From: Candidatus Helarchaeota archaeon
GTDB taxonomy: Archaea; Asgardarchaeota; Lokiarchaeia; Helarchaeales; RDOG01
DNA length: 64,000 nt
Direction: 5' to 3'
Assembly: GCA_029838215.1 (NCBI GenBank)
Contig: JALGVI010000017.1
Coordinates: forward strand, 1 to 64,000
In this document: positions 1-9,775 of the stretch, piece by piece
How the letters are laid out: every line of letters starts with the position of its first letter
Position numbering within the stretch: the stretch's first letter is position 1
Program-made: the position numbers and the translations under genes
Notes under the pieces: generated by a model
The model's database searches: none
What the model was told of the DNA's origin: nothing
The model's input: only the letters and a program-made list of their open reading frames with translations

Positions 1-34
1 TGGTTTATAAGTTTTCATCACAAATTCTTCAGAG

Positions 35-565
35 GTGGAGATCGTGAAGACCAATATTGCCTTAATCGGGTTCATGGGAACGGGTAAGACACATATAGGT
101 AAGCTTTTGGCGGAAAAATTGAAAAAGAAATTTATTGAAACAGATAAAATTATTGAAGAATTAGCGGGAAAGACTATTCCTGCGATTTTTGCAGAAGATG
201 GAGAAATTCGTTTCCGCGAATATGAGATTGAAGCTTGCAAATCAGTTGCGAAACAGAAGAATGTTGTCATTGCTTGTGGTGGAGGCGTTGTATTAAATAA
301 AATAAATATCGATTACCTGAAACAAGATGGCGTCGTGTTTTGCTTGGAAGCCACGCCACACACAATTTTAGAACGCACGATGAAAGACGGTAAGGAATCG
401 CGTCCTTTACTCAATAACCCTGATCCTGAGAAAAGCATACGAGATCTTCTAGAGTTCAGAGCGCCATTTTATAGTGCTGCGGCAGACTATAAAGTCGACA
501 CGAATCGCTCAAGCGAGGAGATCATTAGTGAGATAATAAGGATTTTCGAAGAGATTAGAGACTAA
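35..565 (+). CDS. aroK: Shikimate kinase, P-loop (bacterial AroK/AroL) type
   Basis: GFMGTGKTHIGKLLA P-loop, ETDKIIEELAG, CGGGVVL, RPLL motifs; next to aroE/aroD/aroB-II genes; GTG start. Confidence 0.9.
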   Translation: MEIVKTNIALIGFMGTGKTHIGKLLAEKLKKKFIETDKIIEELAGKTIPAIFAEDGEIRFREYEIEACKSVAKQKNVVIACGGGVVLNKINIDYLKQDGVVFCLEATPHTILERTMKDGKESRPLLNNPDPEKSIRDLLEFRAPFYSAAADYKVDTNRSSEEIISEIIRIFEEIRD

Positions 566-574
566 AAATTTCTT

Positions 575-1456
575 CTATTTTTTCTTTGTAAGTCCTTCGA
601 TGATTATTTTTTCCATTATCTCAACGGGAGCTTTCTTTTTGGTCCATCGTTCAAAAGCCTCTACGCCTTGATATAAGAACATTTTAATGCCACTTATCGT
701 GAGAGCTCCTTTCGCTCTTGCATTCTTGATTAAAAGCGTTTCAAGGGGATTATAGACGGCATCAAAAACCACTAAGTCCGACCGCAATAAGTCTGCAGAA
801 ACAGGAGTTTTGTCAGCTTGAGGAGACATTCCTACTGGAGTGCAATTCAGCAGGAGATGAGCAGGTTCCAAAGCTTCTTTCAGATTTTCTTTTGTACTTT
901 CAAAGAATGAAATTTTTTTCTCACCATAAGTCTTTTTCAAGTTTGAAATCAATGCCATTGCAACTTCTTTTTTAATATCAGTCATTAGGAGCTCGTCGAC
1001 TTCCGTCAAAAGATAAAAACTAATTGCACGAGCTGCCCCACCAGCACCCACCATTACCGCACGCTTGTTCTTGAGGGTTACATTTGCTTCTTTTAACGAG
1101 CGCATGAATCCCAATCCATCTGTATTTGTGGCCCGCAAGTATCCGTCATCATTAACGATAGTATTGATTGCACCTATTTGTTGAGCGAGCGGATCGATTT
1201 CATCAACATATTTCATTGCTTCAATCTTGTGAGGTATCGTGACATTTGCACCCAAGAAGTTAAAAGCACGAATCCCGTTAATTGCACTTCCAACCTTATC
1301 ATTATCTACACGAGTGGCAATGTAGATGGCATCCACGCCTATTTCCTTGAAAGCAACGGTATGCATTCGAGGAGACATGCTATGTTCTACGGGATTTCCT
1401 ATCAAGGTCACGATTTTCGTCTTTCCGCTTAAATTTATATCTACCAAATCATTCAT
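575..1456 (-). CDS. aroE: Shikimate dehydrogenase
   Basis: GNPVEHSMSPRMH, NVTIPHK, NTDGLGF, GAGGAARAI motifs. Confidence 0.93.
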   Translation of the reverse strand: MNDLVDINLSGKTKIVTLIGNPVEHSMSPRMHTVAFKEIGVDAIYIATRVDNDKVGSAINGIRAFNFLGANVTIPHKIEAMKYVDEIDPLAQQIGAINTIVNDDGYLRATNTDGLGFMRSLKEANVTLKNKRAVMVGAGGAARAISFYLLTEVDELLMTDIKKEVAMALISNLKKTYGEKKISFFESTKENLKEALEPAHLLLNCTPVGMSPQADKTPVSADLLRSDLVVFDAVYNPLETLLIKNARAKGALTISGIKMFLYQGVEAFERWTKKKAPVEIMEKIIIEGLTKKK

Positions 1457-1470
1457 TCTCCAAATTTGTT

Positions 1471-2175
1471 TTAAAAATTCATCTTTAAATCCATGAGCTT
1501 ATAAATTTGTTGCATTTCAGAGATGTTAATTTGTCCAAGAGCGGTTTTCTCATCAAGAGATGCAAACGTGAACATTCCACCAAAGATAGGAGAAAAGACA
1601 CGAGAAAGTATGCCAGCTTGTCCCATGGCAAAACAGATCATTTTAAGATCAGTAACTTCTTGCAAGAGATTAAAATGAATGAGATTATCTTGAGGTTGAG
1701 TGGCCATCGTGATTATTTTGCCAATTTTTCCCCTCATTTGCTTTATTTTTTTTGTTTTTTCCAATAAGTTTTGAAGTGGAGGAGTTTTTTTAAAATCGTG
1801 ATAAGAACAGATTATTTCTACAGAATTTTTTTTACCTAATTCCATGAGTTCAGGTAATGTTTCAGTACTTAGTTCAACATCCACGTATCTTGGGCGGATT
1901 TCGATCAATTCTTTCAAAATATTTTGTCGCTCTGTTTCGTTACCTTGAAAGTATCCTCCTTCGGATTTCTTTCGAAGTGTAAAAATCACGGGAACAGTAA
2001 TAGACTCCATGATTCCGTGTAATGAGGAAGAAATGATGGACTTAAAATAATCCAATCTGATTTCAACTAAGTTAGCTCCTTTTTGAGCCGCTTTTCCTGC
2101 TTTTTTTTTGGCTTCTTGAAGGTTTTTAGCGGCAATTGCTACACAAATCATAATTAAGGCTCCATCATTTCTCAA
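1471..2175 (-). CDS. aroD: 3-dehydroquinate dehydratase, type I
   Basis: VEIRLDYF, FTLRKKSEGG, CSYHDF motifs; shikimate cluster. Confidence 0.9.
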   Translation of the reverse strand: MRNDGALIMICVAIAAKNLQEAKKKAGKAAQKGANLVEIRLDYFKSIISSSLHGIMESITVPVIFTLRKKSEGGYFQGNETERQNILKELIEIRPRYVDVELSTETLPELMELGKKNSVEIICSYHDFKKTPPLQNLLEKTKKIKQMRGKIGKIITMATQPQDNLIHFNLLQEVTDLKMICFAMGQAGILSRVFSPIFGGMFTFASLDEKTALGQINISEMQQIYKLMDLKMNF

Positions 2176-3229
2176 TGATGAATTCTTCCTCGACTAGACG
2201 ACCAAAATGCCTTCCACCTTTTTTATAATAGACGAGGACTTCATCTCCAACCTTTAATTCTGCCACGGAAATGGCTTTCTTGTCTTTGGAGACAAGACGA
2301 ATGGTCTCGGCGTTCTGAAGGAGTATTTTTATACTTTCGCCTTGGACTTCAGCCTTGATGAGCATGAAAGGGCGTTTTTCGATTTTAACGCGTCCGATTA
2401 TTGCCACACGACACAGTCCTTCTGTATTTGCGATAAGAACTTCATTCCCTGCTTCTAATTCGGAGAGATATCTCGTTTTACCATCAGGAGCTAAAACATA
2501 TGCAGAGACGCTTGAAGCATTTACGCGAAAAGGGCGAGATGCTACAAATTCCGTATCAAAGACTTCAGCATGGACTAAAAAAAGACCTCGTGAATGAGAT
2601 CCTACTAGCATACCTTCACCTGGTTCAAGCATTGAACAAGTATCAACGCAGACGCGGTCTCCCAGACCAACTTCCTTGATTTCGGTAATTTTGGCAACTT
2701 CAAGTGGAACGATAATTTTCTTCATTAACAATTTCTGTATATCCAAGATTTCATCAGTGCCTTTAGGCGTGAGGACTACCCCATCAGCCCCTAATTCTAG
2801 TGTTTCTAGCATGAGTCGTGCTTCGGCAACATCTCTTACATTTACAAGCAAGCGAGAATTTAAAGATTGAAAGTCTGCAATTAAGTTCTCTAAAGGAATG
2901 ACCTTCCAAGTTTCGCTAGAGATCAGAATGTTCTCAACACCTTGCCGGGCTGTTTCTAAGATCTCAGCCAGATCTTCATTGGATTTTATAACAAACTCAA
3001 GGATCACGTTTTTTTTATTTTTTGGAATTTCCTTTCCCCGCTCTACTATAATGAAATCAGGGTCATTATCTGGAATATGAGAATAAATCTTCACATTACC
3101 TAGTTCTCGAATTTTTTGGTTGTGCTTCGAATGAACCAAAAAATGATTTAGTCCGTTTGTCAAGGCTTCGATAATGAGTGGTTTTATTTCGGTCCATTCT
3201 CCATCTAACCTTAGAATCACGCTTTTCAT
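2165..3229 (-). CDS. 3-dehydroquinate synthase II (archaeal type)
   Basis: GADGVVL, GDRVCVDTCSMLEPGEGMLVGSHSRGLFLVHAE; shikimate cluster. Confidence 0.9.
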   Translation of the reverse strand: MKSVILRLDGEWTEIKPLIIEALTNGLNHFLVHSKHNQKIRELGNVKIYSHIPDNDPDFIIVERGKEIPKNKKNVILEFVIKSNEDLAEILETARQGVENILISSETWKVIPLENLIADFQSLNSRLLVNVRDVAEARLMLETLELGADGVVLTPKGTDEILDIQKLLMKKIIVPLEVAKITEIKEVGLGDRVCVDTCSMLEPGEGMLVGSHSRGLFLVHAEVFDTEFVASRPFRVNASSVSAYVLAPDGKTRYLSELEAGNEVLIANTEGLCRVAIIGRVKIEKRPFMLIKAEVQGESIKILLQNAETIRLVSKDKKAISVAELKVGDEVLVYYKKGGRHFGRLVEEEFIIEK

Positions 3230-3468
3230 AATCCATCACTACGTGATCAGTTTTACAAGTTCATGAGAATTTAAACTTGTTTAAAAAGTTTTATCAATTT
3301 TTTTTCAAATTGCTTTGCTTCTTCAAATAATAAGTAATCTGATGGAAGTGGTAAAAATTATAACGATTTTTTTTTTATGATTTGATGTAAAATTTCGCTC
3401 AAGTTTATTAGTTAATAAAAAAAATTCATTGATTTTTGCAATAAGTATGCTGAATCTCAGGTGCATTC

Positions 3469-4938
3469 ATGATGAATGTTAGTGAGTATCTTCAAGAATT
3501 TGACATGTTTTTTGATCCTCAATCAATTGCCATTTATGGGGCATCAAATAACATTCAACGATTTGGTTCTTTTCATTTACTTAATTTAATTACTCAAGGA
3601 TATGAGGGGAGAATTTATCCGATTCACCCGGCACAAGATACAATCTTAACGGTGAAGGCTTACAAGAAAATCGGTGACGTTCCAGAAAAAGTAGATTTGG
3701 TCGTCATGGTTCTTCCGACAAGGCTAGTTCTTGAGAAGTTAGAAGAGTGCGGACAGGCAGGTGTAAGGGGGATTATCATAGTGACTGCTGGTTTTCGAGA
3801 GTTGGGGGATCTAGATACAGAATTGGAAATGACTCGAATCGGTGAAAAATACGGGATGAAGATAATTGGTCCGAATTGTATAGGGATTGTAGTCCCAAAA
3901 GTCAGGATCAATTTGAGTCCGATGGCAGTAGAACCGATTGCTGGAGACGTTTCCATTATTTCACAATCTGGGAGTTATGCATGTCATATCCTGTTCATAT
4001 TACGTGAAAAAATTGGGTTAGGCATCTCAAAAATTATTTCCGTTGGAAATGAAGCTCATTTGGACATCGTTGATTTTTTGGAATATTTAGGGGAGGATCC
4101 TGAAACGAAGGCCATTGGCATATATGTTGAGGGAATCAAGAGAGGCAAAAGATTTGCGGAGGTAGCAAGGCGGGTTTCTTTGAAGAAACCGATTATAGCA
4201 ATTAAGATCGGTCAAACAACTGCTGGAATGCGCGGTGCAGCATCGCATACAGGCTCGATTGCAAACGATGAACGTATTATAAATGGAGTTTTTAAGCAAT
4301 CAGGGATCATACAAGCGGAAACCAGTATTGACATGTTAAATGCCTTGCATGCATTTTCGTGTTTACCGCTTCCTACGGGTCCGAAAATTGGTGTCGTTAC
4401 ATTAGGAGGCGGTCCAGGTACCAAAATTGCGGATTTATTAGAGCAACAGGGAGTTCAGGTACCTCTATTATCAAAGAATCTTCAAGAGGAATTAATGAAA
4501 ATCTTGCCATTTACGGCTAGCCCAAGAAATCCCGTTGATTCGACATTTGACACGCAATTTGACAACATATATAAAAAAGTCCCAAAGATGCTTCTTCAAT
4601 CCGGAGAAGTTGATGGTATCATCGTATATGGAATTTGGAGTACTGACAGTTTAAAGTATTGGATGAATTCAGCCCCAGAGAATTTAAAAAGGCACATTCA
4701 TAACAACGAGATGATGGATCTTTTTAGTCGACTTTTGGAGGGAGGAGCAAAATCCTTGAAAAGACTTTCAAAAAAGTTTAATAAGCCCATTATTGGTTCT
4801 ACGCCTTTCTCTCGAACGATCCATCCGTTGATTGATTATTGTCAAGATCAAGGGCTTCCCATTTTTCAGTTTGAAGAAAGTGTAAGACCGCTTGTAATGA
4901 TGGTGCAGTATGCCGAGTGGCTTCGTCGGCAGAAGTGA
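3469..4938 (+). CDS. CoA-binding/succinyl-CoA-ligase-like protein (ADP-forming acyl-CoA synthetase alpha-type, no ATP-grasp domain)
   Basis: FFDPQSIAIYGASNN Rossmann start, GPNCIGI, SQSGSY, SHTGSIA. Confidence 0.8.
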   Translation: MMNVSEYLQEFDMFFDPQSIAIYGASNNIQRFGSFHLLNLITQGYEGRIYPIHPAQDTILTVKAYKKIGDVPEKVDLVVMVLPTRLVLEKLEECGQAGVRGIIIVTAGFRELGDLDTELEMTRIGEKYGMKIIGPNCIGIVVPKVRINLSPMAVEPIAGDVSIISQSGSYACHILFILREKIGLGISKIISVGNEAHLDIVDFLEYLGEDPETKAIGIYVEGIKRGKRFAEVARRVSLKKPIIAIKIGQTTAGMRGAASHTGSIANDERIINGVFKQSGIIQAETSIDMLNALHAFSCLPLPTGPKIGVVTLGGGPGTKIADLLEQQGVQVPLLSKNLQEELMKILPFTASPRNPVDSTFDTQFDNIYKKVPKMLLQSGEVDGIIVYGIWSTDSLKYWMNSAPENLKRHIHNNEMMDLFSRLLEGGAKSLKRLSKKFNKPIIGSTPFSRTIHPLIDYCQDQGLPIFQFEESVRPLVMMVQYAEWLRRQK

Positions 4939-4977
4939 ACAAGCCGAAAAACATCCTTTCAAAGAGAGGAATTTAAA

Positions 4978-5976
4978 GTGATGGAAAACGTATTGGGGAT
5001 CGATATCGGGGGAACCCATATCCGCGTGGCAGTTGTCAACAGGCATGGAAATGTCCTTTCCATTTCAAAAAAACCGTCCCATCCATTTGAAAAAGGATTA
5101 TTTTCCTGCATTGAAGAGCAATTAAAAAACTTGAATGAAGAAGAACTCAAGATTGGTATTGGTTCTGCAGGGCCATTAAATCCAAAGACAGGAATATTGC
5201 ATTCTCCTGGCAACCTTGATTGCGGAGAATATAAATTAAAGGAAACACTTATTAAGAAGTATGGGGCAACGCAAGTTGAGGTTCGGAATGATTTAGATGC
5301 GATTGCTTTGGGATACTATCATTTTGGTAAAGATGTGAACCAAGGTTATCACGTGCCAGCCTTGGCAGTAATTGCACCTGGAACGGGATTGGGGTCATCC
5401 ATTCTGATCGATGGACAGTGTTATTTTGGTGGAGCATTTTCAGGATTTCTTTCGTTGGAACTTGGGAGGGCACCATATTTTGGAAGTACCTTAGAAGAAA
5501 TCAAAGCCAAAATTGGAACGACATTTGAAGATTTTACTGCAGGAAAGGGAGTAATTAGCATCTATAACAAGCTTTTCAAGAAATCAAAGGATGAGAGAAT
5601 TAGAAACATCATTGATCAAGCATCGGAAACGGAAAAACCGTGGTTAATTCAAAATTTTGCCAAAAAACAAAAGGATGAAAGGTTTTTGAAGAAATATCCT
5701 GATCTAAAAGATCTTGCTGTAGATGAAACGTGTTTGAATACATATAAAAATGTCGGAAAACATTTAGGGCTTGCCATTGCCAGTTTTGTGACTCTCATGA
5801 ACCCTGACCTCATTATTCTTGAAGGTTCGATTGGAATTAATGCCTCGGATTTAATGATGGATGATTTATCAAAGCATTTTAAAAGAGCGGTTTGGTCAAA
5901 GCACCAGGAAATCCCAATTCGAATAGGTAAATTATCTAATGCTGGAGTGAAAGGGGCAGCATCTTTAGTTTTTTAA
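4978..5976 (+). CDS. ROK-family sugar kinase
   Basis: LGIDIGGTHIRVAVV, PGTGLGSSILIDG; ASKHA fold. Confidence 0.82.
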   Translation: MMENVLGIDIGGTHIRVAVVNRHGNVLSISKKPSHPFEKGLFSCIEEQLKNLNEEELKIGIGSAGPLNPKTGILHSPGNLDCGEYKLKETLIKKYGATQVEVRNDLDAIALGYYHFGKDVNQGYHVPALAVIAPGTGLGSSILIDGQCYFGGAFSGFLSLELGRAPYFGSTLEEIKAKIGTTFEDFTAGKGVISIYNKLFKKSKDERIRNIIDQASETEKPWLIQNFAKKQKDERFLKKYPDLKDLAVDETCLNTYKNVGKHLGLAIASFVTLMNPDLIILEGSIGINASDLMMDDLSKHFKRAVWSKHQEIPIRIGKLSNAGVKGAASLVF

Positions 5977-6594
5977 GACAGGCAATGAAAAAATCAGGTC
6001 CTTGATTTTAATGAGGTTTTTATTTCTTTCAAGAATTTGACTTATATTGTTTAAAAATGCGTTTTGGATGTTTATCCCATCAATAGCAATCGTTTCAAAA
6101 ACTCTTGTATGCGGTTGCATCTGAATATCGTTTAAAAATGCTCCTAAAGGAATGATGTCTGACAAGTCTCTTTTATTTAGACAAATTGTTACCGGAATGG
6201 ATTTTTCAAGATCTCCTCGAAAGAAATCCTGCAATTCTTTCCAGCTTTTTTCATTTTCAGGTCGTAGGCTTTTTTGGCTTTCAGCAACAAAAATGATGCC
6301 ATCTGTTCCTTGTAGGACTGTTTCTCTTGTTACACAATAGAAATCCTGTCCAGTAGCAGTCCATACATTAAGTTGGATGGTCCATTCTCCTACTTTCATT
6401 TTAAATGTTCCAAAATCAAAAAATAAGGTTCTTGCATTTGCTGAATGAGCAGTATCAATTGATACAGACTCGACATTAACATTTTTTTTGAAAAGTCTGA
6501 TGAGATATTTCCAGCTTGTTGTTTTTCCGCTCATTGCTGGTCCATAAAAAACCAATTTTATCTGAATGGTTTTTTGTCCTGAATCGATTAACAT
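5965..6594 (-). CDS. MglA-like small GTPase
   Basis: G1 GPAMSGKTT; ARTLFFDFG; WTATGQDFY in place of canonical G3; G4 NKRD. Confidence 0.85.
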   Translation of the reverse strand: MLIDSGQKTIQIKLVFYGPAMSGKTTSWKYLIRLFKKNVNVESVSIDTAHSANARTLFFDFGTFKMKVGEWTIQLNVWTATGQDFYCVTRETVLQGTDGIIFVAESQKSLRPENEKSWKELQDFFRGDLEKSIPVTICLNKRDLSDIIPLGAFLNDIQMQPHTRVFETIAIDGINIQNAFLNNISQILERNKNLIKIKDLIFSLPVLKN

Positions 6595-6739
6595 GGTTTC
6601 ACCAATTGAAAAATTGAATTGAAGTTAATGATATGAAATTCAAATTTTATTAAAAGTCGAATATTTAAACTGAAAGTTTTCAGGTTTATCTGAAGAAAAA
6701 GAAAATATTATGATTGTCGATCGAAGCATCTAATCTTGA

Positions 6740-6865
6740 CTATTTTTTAAGTCCGAAATTAAAAAGCAGCTGTCGCGTTGGATTTCGTTTATGCAATTCA
6801 TATAATACTTTCCATTTCTTAATATTTTCTTCAATGCGTCTTATTTCTCGATCTGAAAGCATCAT
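6740..6865 (-). CDS. 41-aa microprotein MMLSDREIRRIEENIKKWKVLYELHKRNPTRQLLFNFGLKK
   Basis: Complete ORF found by hand (absent from track), AGGTGA-like RBS just upstream, lies between the MglA-like and longin-like genes on the same strand. Confidence 0.5.
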   Translation of the reverse strand: MMLSDREIRRIEENIKKWKVLYELHKRNPTRQLLFNFGLKK

Positions 6866-6902
6866 TTTTCACCTCACTTTTCTTTAATTCTTCTGTCGTT
6901 CA

Positions 6903-7316
6903 TTAGCACCTGACGAAAATTTCATTTAGATTGTTCTCAAATTGAGGGAGGTCCGGTAACAGGGTATTATTTTCGAGACATGTTGGAAGTGCTTTTGAAA
7001 AATGTTGAAAGAATCTTCCGCGAAAACTATCGTTAATCTTGGTAAAATTTGGAGTCTTGTCAGTCAAGTCGAGTATATAAACGAAAGTCAACTTTTCGTT
7101 TCCTTCTCTTTCCCGGTATATCAATAGTCTATGTCGTGAAGTAGTTATCGATTTCAATTTTTCACCGAATGTTGTTTCCGAAAATGTTGAGATAGCACTT
7201 AGAAATGCACAAATAGCATGAGGATCTTCTTGATATTTATCAAAGCTCTTGTAAAACAGGCAAATACCACCTGGTCTAAATACATAAATGCCATGAATCA
7301 TTTTATTTTTCACCAC
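6903..7316 (-). CDS. Longin-like domain protein
   Basis: IHGIYVFRPGGICLFYKSF start and overall length/pattern resemble longin domains; co-directional with GTPase. Confidence 0.55.
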   Translation of the reverse strand: MVKNKMIHGIYVFRPGGICLFYKSFDKYQEDPHAICAFLSAISTFSETTFGEKLKSITTSRHRLLIYREREGNEKLTFVYILDLTDKTPNFTKINDSFRGRFFQHFSKALPTCLENNTLLPDLPQFENNLNEIFVRC

Positions 7317-7603
7317 AATTTGAATTTACATGAGTGCGAGGAACGACTATATGATATTTCATGAATTATCTTTTTTAATAAAGAAATATAAAGAGCAAGT
7401 TTAGGGATTTCTAATTGAATGCGAATTCAACATTGCGAATAATTCTCTAATATTCTTGACATAATATCATTGTATTTTTCGGATATGCACCAGTTTGTGA
7501 AAAAAAGACGTGATATTTATTGATTGTTTGATTTATTTTTAAGAATTGGTTTTTAAAAAATTCAAGTAATTCAAGTAGAATTTTTCGCGCAATGAATTCG
7601 AAT

Positions 7604-8719
7604 TTACGTGAGAAATTGAGTCAGGTCCCTTGTTTTAAGGAATGGTTTAATTTCTGTAATGATATCATCCGTAACGTTTTTTATAGCTTTTAATCCATTT
7701 CTAGCAGCAATTACAATAATAGATTCTTTTAAATTTTGTATGTTCATTCCTGCCCAATGCATTTTTTTCCAAGATTTCCCTAATATTTGATTTATATAAG
7801 CTTTGTTTAATAGGTGTTGAGCAATCTTATAATTTTCCTTTCGAAAATCATGAGGAATGAATCTTTTTAATCGGAACCCGATATTATATTTTTTACATAG
7901 TTGAAATACGTGTTTATTAATCCGGCTTGTCCAGCTTGGCCATGCTTGGGTTCCTGTTCTGTATAATGATTTAAATTCTTCTAGCAGGTTTGGAAATGCT
8001 TGTTGCAATTTTTCAAGGAAGAATTTAGCCTGAGCGTCTCGAAGAGTCATTCCAGCACCAAATAAGATAAAATCAGCCCCTGCTTCTTTCGTCCTCCTTA
8101 CTATTTCTTCCATATTCTCAGGCGAATCTTCTAAAAGAGGAATGATGGGAATAAAATTGGTTCCGACCTGTATTTTAGGGTATTCTTTTTTTATTTGTGT
8201 TATTGCTTCAAGCCTCTTCTCTGGGGGGCTTGCTCGCGGTTCTAAGAATTTAACTAAATCTTCATTAAATGTTGTTATCGTGAATCCGATCGTGCACCAA
8301 GTTGTTTCAGCAATATTGGAGAAAATATCTAAATCTCTTAAAACTAAATCTGACTTTGTTGAAAGAATCACCGGAAACTTGTGCTTTGATAGTACTTTTA
8401 AAATATTGCGTGTATTCTTGAATTTCTTTTCTGCAGGTTGATAAGAATCCGTGACTCCACCGATCGCCACGACATCTGATAATAAAGTTCTTGCACGACT
8501 TAATCGCTTATCCAGCATAATAGGAGCATTTTTTTTCACGTAAATGGTTTTCTCAAAGTCTGGATGTAAATAATATTTTTTTGAACGGGCATCGCAATAA
8601 ATGCAGGCATGATAACACCCCACATATGGGTTTAAGGTATACCGACACCAAAACCAGCTATCAATATATTTTAATTTATTCAGGATGGTTTTATATTGTT
8701 TTAAAATATATTTTACCAC
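7604..8719 (-). CDS. SPL-type radical SAM protein (SplB-like)
   Basis: NPYVGCYHACIYCDAR (CxxxCxxC). Confidence 0.85.
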   Translation of the reverse strand: MVKYILKQYKTILNKLKYIDSWFWCRYTLNPYVGCYHACIYCDARSKKYYLHPDFEKTIYVKKNAPIMLDKRLSRARTLLSDVVAIGGVTDSYQPAEKKFKNTRNILKVLSKHKFPVILSTKSDLVLRDLDIFSNIAETTWCTIGFTITTFNEDLVKFLEPRASPPEKRLEAITQIKKEYPKIQVGTNFIPIIPLLEDSPENMEEIVRRTKEAGADFILFGAGMTLRDAQAKFFLEKLQQAFPNLLEEFKSLYRTGTQAWPSWTSRINKHVFQLCKKYNIGFRLKRFIPHDFRKENYKIAQHLLNKAYINQILGKSWKKMHWAGMNIQNLKESIIVIAARNGLKAIKNVTDDIITEIKPFLKTRDLTQFLT

Positions 8720-8871
8720 GTGAAGACTTCCATGTTATTCACGGATTGAATCTGTTAGAGAATCATTTTTAGTGGTTTTTCGTTAATTAATCTTGATTAA
8801 AGATCAAGACAAGAAAAAAATAAATTAAATTGAGATTTAATTTTAGAGAAGAATGTATATGAATTTTCTTC

Positions 8872-9744
8872 TTGAACATGGTTGGAGTTGACATCGTGAC
8901 GAATGTAGAAGACGCAAAGAGAAAAGCAGAAAAATTAATTCAAAAGGGTTTATCAGCTCGTTCAGATGGATTCTTTTCCGAATCAATCAAGCATTGGGAA
9001 GAAGTAGTCAAGATATATGAAGAATTAGGAATGGAAAAAGAGCGAGCCAATATTGAAATCGAGATTGCCAATACTTATTGGTCAATTGGAAGAAAGAAGA
9101 AGGCAAACGAACATTACGATCTCGCAGATGAAATCTATGAGAAGTTAGGTATCCCAAAGGAAGGGCGCCATATTTCTGCAAAAGATCGTGAAGGAGTCCC
9201 AGAAAAGAAGGATAAAGAAGAAGAAAAACAAGTAAAAGGAAAATATTCATTAAAAGTTGTAGTAATAGGGGAACCTTCGGTCGGGAAATCGTCCTTAATA
9301 CGCCGATTTTCCGAGGATAAATTTGATGCCTCTTATACACCGACTATTGGAACCGATTTCATACTTAAACTCGTTGATCTTCCTGATAATGAAGTCATGC
9401 TTACGATTTGGGATATAGGGGGTCATGAGCGTTTTGCAGACATCAGAAATTTTTATTATAAAGGAGCAAATGCTGCAATCGTCGTGTATGACCTCACTAG
9501 AAGGGCAACTTTTAAGCGCGTGAATTATTGGTATGATGACATCACAAAATGGACGGGAAAAAAAATTCCCATTGTAATACTTGGAAATAAAGATGATTTA
9601 GACAATAAGGATGTTACAGATAGAGACATTGATAAGATGAAGACTATTATTAAAGGAGTGGAATGGTTCAAGACTTCGGCTAAAACTGGTGAAAATGTTA
9701 ATGATGCATTTCGCAGCTTGGCTGAAAAATGCCTTGAAATCTAG
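8872..9744 (+). CDS. Rab/Ras-like small GTPase with N-terminal TPR-like repeats
   Basis: G1 GEPSVGKSS, YTPTIGTDF, WDIGGHERF, NKDD, TSAKTGEN; N-terminal about 100 aa helical repeats. Confidence 0.92.
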   Translation: MNMVGVDIVTNVEDAKRKAEKLIQKGLSARSDGFFSESIKHWEEVVKIYEELGMEKERANIEIEIANTYWSIGRKKKANEHYDLADEIYEKLGIPKEGRHISAKDREGVPEKKDKEEEKQVKGKYSLKVVVIGEPSVGKSSLIRRFSEDKFDASYTPTIGTDFILKLVDLPDNEVMLTIWDIGGHERFADIRNFYYKGANAAIVVYDLTRRATFKRVNYWYDDITKWTGKKIPIVILGNKDDLDNKDVTDRDIDKMKTIIKGVEWFKTSAKTGENVNDAFRSLAEKCLEI

Positions 9745-9775
9745 ATAAATTAATGATGAAGTTTGGCGTCCAATT

